This document shows, piece after piece, positions 60,275 to 64,000 of a DNA stretch of 64,000 bases. The DNA comes from Candidatus Tectimicrobiota bacterium. Lineage in GTDB: Bacteria > JACPUC01. Location: NCBI GenBank assembly GCA_016192455.1, contig JACPUC010000029.1, forward strand, positions 124,001 to 188,000. Direction: 5' to 3'. Position 1 is the first letter of the stretch, and every line of letters starts with the position of its first letter. The position numbers and the translations under genes are program-made. Below the pieces are notes generated by a model. It saw nothing but the letters and a program-made list of their open reading frames with translations. It was not told where the DNA came from and made no database searches.

Positions 60275-61297
60275 CTACGACGCATCGCGGCGAGAGGGCT
60301 GCGCCTCGTCGATCACGAGCCTGCCTGCATCAAGCACCTGGCAGCCGTCCAGCCAGAGCGAGCAGCGCCGCATCGGCATGTCGAGGTGGCAGGGGGTATG
60401 GCGGCTGCCGCCGGCATCGGTGTTGGGTCCCGTGGAGAACTGGAAGTTGCCGAGGAAGGAGCGGGAGTCCATGCCGCGCGTCGTCGGCTCCAGATTGAGG
60501 GCGTTCCAGACGGCGCGCTCGTCGAGCCCCCAGCCGAGGTGGGAGACGGCGTAGCCTTCCGGGTCGTTCCAGCTTCGCAGGTAGGCGTCGAGGAGCTCGG
60601 CGTCGGGCCCGCCCTCGATGGCGCGGAGGTACCCTTTCTCGATCCGCAGGCTGACGGGGTGCGCGAGGTAGCGCCGCAGCGGCCAGACGAGGTCGCCGGT
60701 GTCGAGGACGACCGTGCCTTCGGCGTCGCCTTCATTCGGCCAGGTGTAGAGGAAGGTGGAGGGCCAGTGATCCCAGCGCCCCGGCTGATCGGTGTAGCCG
60801 TACTGCGTAATGACCGGATACTGGGTGATGGCGGCGCGGAAATCGGTGCCCGCCTCCGAGGCGAGGCGCAGCTCCTTCGCCTGCCGCAAGAGTTCCGCGC
60901 CTTGCTCCACGCGGCGCCGCTGCCGGGGGGTCGGGAAGAGGCGGCTGAGGATTTCGGGCGGCTCAAGGATGAGGAGCATGCGCGCGCCGGCCTGTAAAAT
61001 CTCCACTTGCTCGGGCGAGTGCAGGATGAAGTGGTGATCGATGACCATATCGGCCCGTTTCAGCGTCTCGACGACGAGGGGAAGATGGGCGAGGGGGCGG
61101 CCGGGAAGCGCCCCGCCTCCCTCCGGCAGGACCACCTGGAAGACGCGCGCCCCGAGCGCTTGCGCCGCGGTCAGGGAGGCCTCGACGTAGGCCGGGTTGC
61201 TGCGGGGCCCGGCAACCACCACCACGGACTCCTCCAGCCGCATCCGGCAGAGCTCGAACTCCGCCTGGAACAGGCGATGGAGCTGCTCTTGATTCAT
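60275..61297 (-). CDS. NicX-like dioxygenase (2,5-dihydroxypyridine 5,6-dioxygenase / M29-fold family)
   Basis: A 340-residue protein of the leucyl aminopeptidase (M29)-like fold that includes 2,5-dihydroxypyridine dioxygenase (NicX). Visible family features: VVVVAGPRSNPAYVEAS near the start, MVIDHHFILHSPEQV, VSHLGWGLDERAVW and GSRHTPCHLDMPMR; the histidines and aspartate of the last two stretches match the iron ligands reported for NicX (His...His-x-Asp). NicX opens the ring of 2,5-dihydroxypyridine in nicotinate breakdown. ATG at 61297 follows GGAGG. It lies 27 bases after a diiron-fold gene on the same strand. M29 peptidase activity is the alternative. Confidence 0.8.
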   Translation of the reverse strand: MNQEQLHRLFQAEFELCRMRLEESVVVVAGPRSNPAYVEASLTAAQALGARVFQVVLPEGGGALPGRPLAHLPLVVETLKRADMVIDHHFILHSPEQVEILQAGARMLLILEPPEILSRLFPTPRQRRRVEQGAELLRQAKELRLASEAGTDFRAAITQYPVITQYGYTDQPGRWDHWPSTFLYTWPNEGDAEGTVVLDTGDLVWPLRRYLAHPVSLRIEKGYLRAIEGGPDAELLDAYLRSWNDPEGYAVSHLGWGLDERAVWNALNLEPTTRGMDSRSFLGNFQFSTGPNTDAGGSRHTPCHLDMPMRRCSLWLDGCQVLDAGRLVIDEAQPSRRDAS

Positions 61298-61324
61298 GCA
61301 CCCTCCGGCGTCGCGGCGGCCCCT

Positions 61325-61987
61325 TCACAAGCGGGTCGCGGGCTCCGCGGCGGCATGCTCCGCGGCGAGGCGGTTGAACGCCTGGCGCGAGCGCTCGTGC
61401 AGATCGAGCACCTTGAACACGGTCCGGCGCACGCGCTGCTGGCTCGCCGCATCGTTCGCAAAGAGCTGGATGGCTGTCCGCCCCAGCCTCACATGGAACT
61501 CCTCGTCAGGATGGAACTCCTCGAAGAGGTCCTTCCACGCGCCGCCGAGGCGATGCCGGTAGTGCTTCTGGTTCTCGATGGCCACGAGCTCGCTGGCGAA
61601 GTTGTGGCCGGACAGCCGATCCAGGAAATCGCCCAGCTCCTCGATGTAGCGGTAGACGTTCCGCCACTCCGCATAGGGCGCGTAGTCCTCCTGGTACTCC
61701 CCTTCCGTCTGCAGGAGGCTGCGGATGCGCAGGAAGTGCTTCGCCTCGTCGGCCACCTGGCGGGCCACCCCCATGCGCAGGTTCGTGTCGGGAATGGTCT
61801 CCAGCCAGGAGCCGAGCACCGGCACCGACCACGCCTCGGTCCAGCAGGAGCGGCGCAGGCGCTCATACTTCTCCCACGCCTGCGGCGCCTGGTCCGGCGT
61901 CAGACGCTGCGCATCACGCTGACGCCATCCTGCCATGCGTTCCAGGCATTCCTCTTCAAGCTGCCGGAGGAACTCGGTGCCGTTCAT
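61325..61987 (-). CDS. TenA/haem-oxygenase-fold (diiron) protein 1
   Basis: A 220-residue all-helical protein. It begins NGTEFLRQLEEECLERMAGW and contains two acidic-histidine helices (VADEAKHFLRIRSLL and HPDEEFHVRLGRTAI), the placement of metal ligands in ferritin-like or haem-oxygenase-like diiron enzymes. It resembles its neighbour (MTGNEFASEMEEK) in the start and in both ligand helices. Members of the HDO family oxidise C-N or C-C bonds using iron and oxygen. The exact reaction is unknown. ATG at 61987. Followed by the NicX-like gene after 27 bases. Confidence 0.65.
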   Translation of the reverse strand: MNGTEFLRQLEEECLERMAGWRQRDAQRLTPDQAPQAWEKYERLRRSCWTEAWSVPVLGSWLETIPDTNLRMGVARQVADEAKHFLRIRSLLQTEGEYQEDYAPYAEWRNVYRYIEELGDFLDRLSGHNFASELVAIENQKHYRHRLGGAWKDLFEEFHPDEEFHVRLGRTAIQLFANDAASQQRVRRTVFKVLDLHERSRQAFNRLAAEHAAAEPATRL

Positions 61988-62205
61988 ACGAGCCTCTCTT
62001 TCTCATCGCTGCTTCACCGCGCAGGGTGAAGCGAGGGGGAAGAAACCTCAGCGCGCAAGGGAATCCCACAGACCGGCGGCGGCGCTCCTCCCTGCCGCGC
62101 GCGGCCGCGCGCGGCGGTTGATGCCTGCACGCCAGCAGCCTCTGATGCAACCTGACCGGCTCCTCGTCAAATCCCGCCCAGGCTGCCCCCGCCCAGGCTA
62201 CCTGC

Positions 62206-62862
62206 TCAGCTTGTGCGGGGCGCCGGCAAGCCCAGGCGTTCATTCAGCTCGCGCATCGCGTCGACCGAGAGTTTCTGCTGCAAGGCGGAGATGTCCCGCA
62301 AGCGCTGCTGAACCTCCGGTGTGGTGGCGTACTTCTCCAGGATGGCGCGCCCGAACTCGTGGTGCTCCTCTTCGTCTTCAATCTGGGGAGCGGCGATGTC
62401 CCGCAGATGGGGATCGGCGCCGTTCGCCGCCAGCTTGAAGAAGAGCACGGCCTTCGGCTCGCCGCCGTAGTTCTCCGCGGCAATTTTCTCCAGCGCCGTG
62501 GGGGCATTCTCCTGGTTATCGAAGTAGCGCTTCCAGGAGGGGACCGGCGTGTAGGCCGCGGGGTCGAAGTCCACCCCCAACTCCAGGAGCTTGCGCCGCT
62601 CGATCTCGTAGTGGCTCGCCTCCTCATGGCATTGCTCGGCCAGCCCCAGCTTCAGGTCCCACTGCTGCATGGGCGTGTTGAGGAAGTGCTTGGCGTTGTG
62701 CAGGCAGCTCCGCCACTCCGCGTAGGCGTAATGCTTCAGCACCTCGATGAGCTGCTGGCGCGGCCACACCTTGTTGGCCCAGGCTTCGCTCAATGGACGC
62801 GCCGCCTCGAGCAAGGCCGCCACCTTCTCCTCCATCTCCGACGCAAACTCGTTGCCAGTCAT
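62206..62862 (-). CDS. TenA/haem-oxygenase-fold (diiron) protein 2
   Basis: A 218-residue helical protein, related to the 61.3-62.0 kb gene. The helix pattern ANKVWPRQQLIEVLKHYAYAEW is like TenA/PqqC proteins; LAEQCHEEASHYEIERRKLL and QIEDEEEHHEFGRAIL carry paired Glu/His residues typical of haem-oxygenase-like diiron oxidases. ATG at 62862 follows GGGGGG. The pair may form a heteromer or have specialised after duplication. The neighbouring NicX-like gene and molybdoenzyme suggest a role in ring oxidation (inference). Confidence 0.68.
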   Translation of the reverse strand: MTGNEFASEMEEKVAALLEAARPLSEAWANKVWPRQQLIEVLKHYAYAEWRSCLHNAKHFLNTPMQQWDLKLGLAEQCHEEASHYEIERRKLLELGVDFDPAAYTPVPSWKRYFDNQENAPTALEKIAAENYGGEPKAVLFFKLAANGADPHLRDIAAPQIEDEEEHHEFGRAILEKYATTPEVQQRLRDISALQQKLSVDAMRELNERLGLPAPRTS

Positions 62863-63026
62863 GCTGGACCCCCCATGAACGTGTCACGAGCAGAGGCGAG
62901 CGCCTGCGGCTGGCGTGCCCGCTCAAGGAGGCTCGGAGTGCCAGCCATTGGCGCCCCCCCGGCTCCTCGCGGCGCCGGCTCGCAGGCATGGCTTAACGCG
63001 AGAAGCAAGGACCGGCCTGCATCTCC

Positions 63027-64000
63027 TCACGCCGCTTCCGCCAGGTTCTCCCTCGCCTCCTTGATTGCCCGCAGGATGCCCTCCGGCGTCAGAGGAGAGG
63101 AGCGCAGGCGGACGCCGAAGGGTGCCAGGGCATCCTCCACGGCCCCGAGGATGGCGCCGCACGCCCCGATCGTGCCTCCCTCCCCCGCCCCCTTCACCCC
63201 AAGCGGGCTGAGCGGCGACGGGGTCTCTTGGTGCAGGATGGCGACCGAGGGCACCTCGCACGCCGAGGGCATGGTGAAGTCCATCAGGCTGGCGGAGAGA
63301 TATTGCCCCTGTTCGTCGTAGACCATGCGCTCGTAGAGCGTCTCGCCGATGCCGTGCGCGATGCCCCCCATGACTTGCCCCTCGACGATCATCGGGTTCA
63401 GCATCACGCCGCAGTCGTGGACGGCGGCGTAGCGCAGCACGCGCACCTCCCCGCTTCCGGCATCAACCTCCACCACCGCCGCCTGCGCGCCGCTCGCCCA
63501 CGCCTCGTCCTGCGGCTCGTAGAAGGCTGTCTCCTCAAGCCCCGCCTGGGCGCGCACCAGACTCTCGATGCTCACCGAGCGCTGCGGGCTGCCGCGCACC
63601 CTGAAGCGCCGCTCGGTGAAGCGCTCCCGGGGGCGCGGATGCCTGGCGACGCCGTCCTCCTGGATCAGCTCCAGGTCCTCCGGGCGCGCCTCGAGCTGCG
63701 CCGCCGCCAGCTCGCCCAGCCGTCGCATAAGCTGCCGGCAGGCGAAGCTCGTGGCCGTGGCGGCGACGGTTGCAATACGGCTGGCGTAGGCGCCGGCCCC
63801 CTTGCTGATCATCGCCGTATCCCCGGCGACCACCGTGACGTCCTCGAACGGCATGTCGAGTTCGGCCGCGCAGACCTGGGCGAGGGTGGTGAGGGAACCC
63901 TGCCCCTGCGTCGCCGCGCCGGTGAAGACCGTGGCCTTGCCGGCGCTGTCGAGGACGAGGCGGGCGCCCTCATACGGGCCCATGCCGGTGGCTTCGACGC
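63027..64000 (-). CDS. molybdenum hydroxylase large subunit, 3' part (cut by window end)
   Basis: The C-terminal 324 residues of a second xanthine dehydrogenase/CO dehydrogenase-family large subunit. The frame is open to the window end (VEATGMGPYEGARL), so the gene starts beyond 64000. Visible motifs are VFTGAATQGQGSLTTLAQ, GDTAMISKGAGAYASR and GVKGAGEGGTIGA, with the catalytic glutamate. It differs from the 4.6-7.0 kb enzyme. Its partners (FAD and Fe-S subunits) must lie outside the window. Being just upstream of the diiron-fold and NicX-like genes on one strand, it may hydroxylate the same heteroaromatic ring. Confidence 0.88.
   Translation of the reverse strand, partial: VEATGMGPYEGARLVLDSAGKATVFTGAATQGQGSLTTLAQVCAAELDMPFEDVTVVAGDTAMISKGAGAYASRIATVAATATSFACRQLMRRLGELAAAQLEARPEDLELIQEDGVARHPRPRERFTERRFRVRGSPQRSVSIESLVRAQAGLEETAFYEPQDEAWASGAQAAVVEVDAGSGEVRVLRYAAVHDCGVMLNPMIVEGQVMGGIAHGIGETLYERMVYDEQGQYLSASLMDFTMPSACEVPSVAILHQETPSPLSPLGVKGAGEGGTIGACGAILGAVEDALAPFGVRLRSSPLTPEGILRAIKEARENLAEAA

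Overview
The window comes from a GC-rich, Gram-negative bacterial chromosome, probably an uncultured or anaerobic deltaproteobacterium-like lineage (Desulfobacterota, NC10 or Rokubacteria are plausible; the window has no rRNA or ribosomal protein to settle it). The Gram-negative signs are KdsD, RlpA, an anhydro-muropeptide type NagZ and a TldD/TldE pair. The anaerobic or facultative flavour comes from indolepyruvate ferredoxin oxidoreductase, two xanthine-dehydrogenase-family molybdoenzymes (one with the extra Fe-S insertion of 4-hydroxybenzoyl-CoA reductase) and radical SAM enzymes. Nearly every gene uses G/C in third codon positions, except in an AT-richer stretch around 39-45.3 kb.

Layout. 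0.1-7.0 kb (minus strand): a molybdoenzyme operon (large, FAD and 2Fe-2S subunits) followed by iorA and iorB; iorA carries an in-frame TGA. 7.6-9.7 kb: a membrane-anchored hybrid histidine kinase. 10.4-20 kb: mixed small units, namely a radical SAM/SPASM protein with an inserted beta domain, a TIGR01777 epimerase, an orphan ParA/MinD-like ATPase behind a consensus promoter, a MarR regulator, an SH3 protein, a zinc-ribbon protein, a GNAT enzyme and a LivK-type binding protein. A long mosaic of palindromic repeats occurs twice in this part (13.2-13.85 and 19.97-20.5 kb), with inverted fragments at 18.2-18.4 kb. 20.5-25.4 kb: a large secreted beta-domain protein, NagZ and KdsD, closed by a strong terminator. 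25.5-32.4 kb (minus): a housekeeping operon tmk-holB-ricT-metG-tatD/radical SAM-cyclophilin. 32.6-38.9 kb: a secreted beta-propeller, TldE, TldD, a DJ-1/PfpI protein and IlvE.

39.1-45.3 kb is the accessory region. It has a two-gene AAA ATPase plus TOPRIM-protein operon (a candidate anti-phage module related in layout to PARIS/OLD systems), a coding fragment with no usable start, a PPOX-type flavoprotein, a small RNA gene with its own consensus promoter and intrinsic terminator (possibly 6S RNA), a nitrilase-superfamily amidohydrolase, and an AT-rich gene that fuses pentapeptide repeats to a K+-channel pore. 45.6-56.4 kb: an aminobenzoate/benzoate-type CoA ligase with a thioesterase-like gene, a membrane GT2 glycosyltransferase, a secreted thermonuclease, RlpA, a YdjM-like membrane protein, tRNA-Arg(CCG), a membrane metalloprotease, a DUF445 protein and a second acyl-CoA ligase. 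56.5-64 kb (minus): an ACMSD-type amidohydrolase, a Crp/Fnr regulator, a second LivK-type binding protein, a NicX-like dioxygenase, two related diiron/haem-oxygenase-fold proteins and the 3' end of another molybdoenzyme large subunit.

Taken together, the catabolic genes (two molybdenum hydroxylases, IorAB, two CoA ligases, a thioesterase, an ACMSD-like decarboxylase, a NicX-like ring-opening dioxygenase, two amino-acid/aromatic-acid type binding proteins) point to uptake and breakdown of aromatic or N-heteroaromatic acids. That pathway reading is inference from family membership; no single substrate can be fixed from the sequence.
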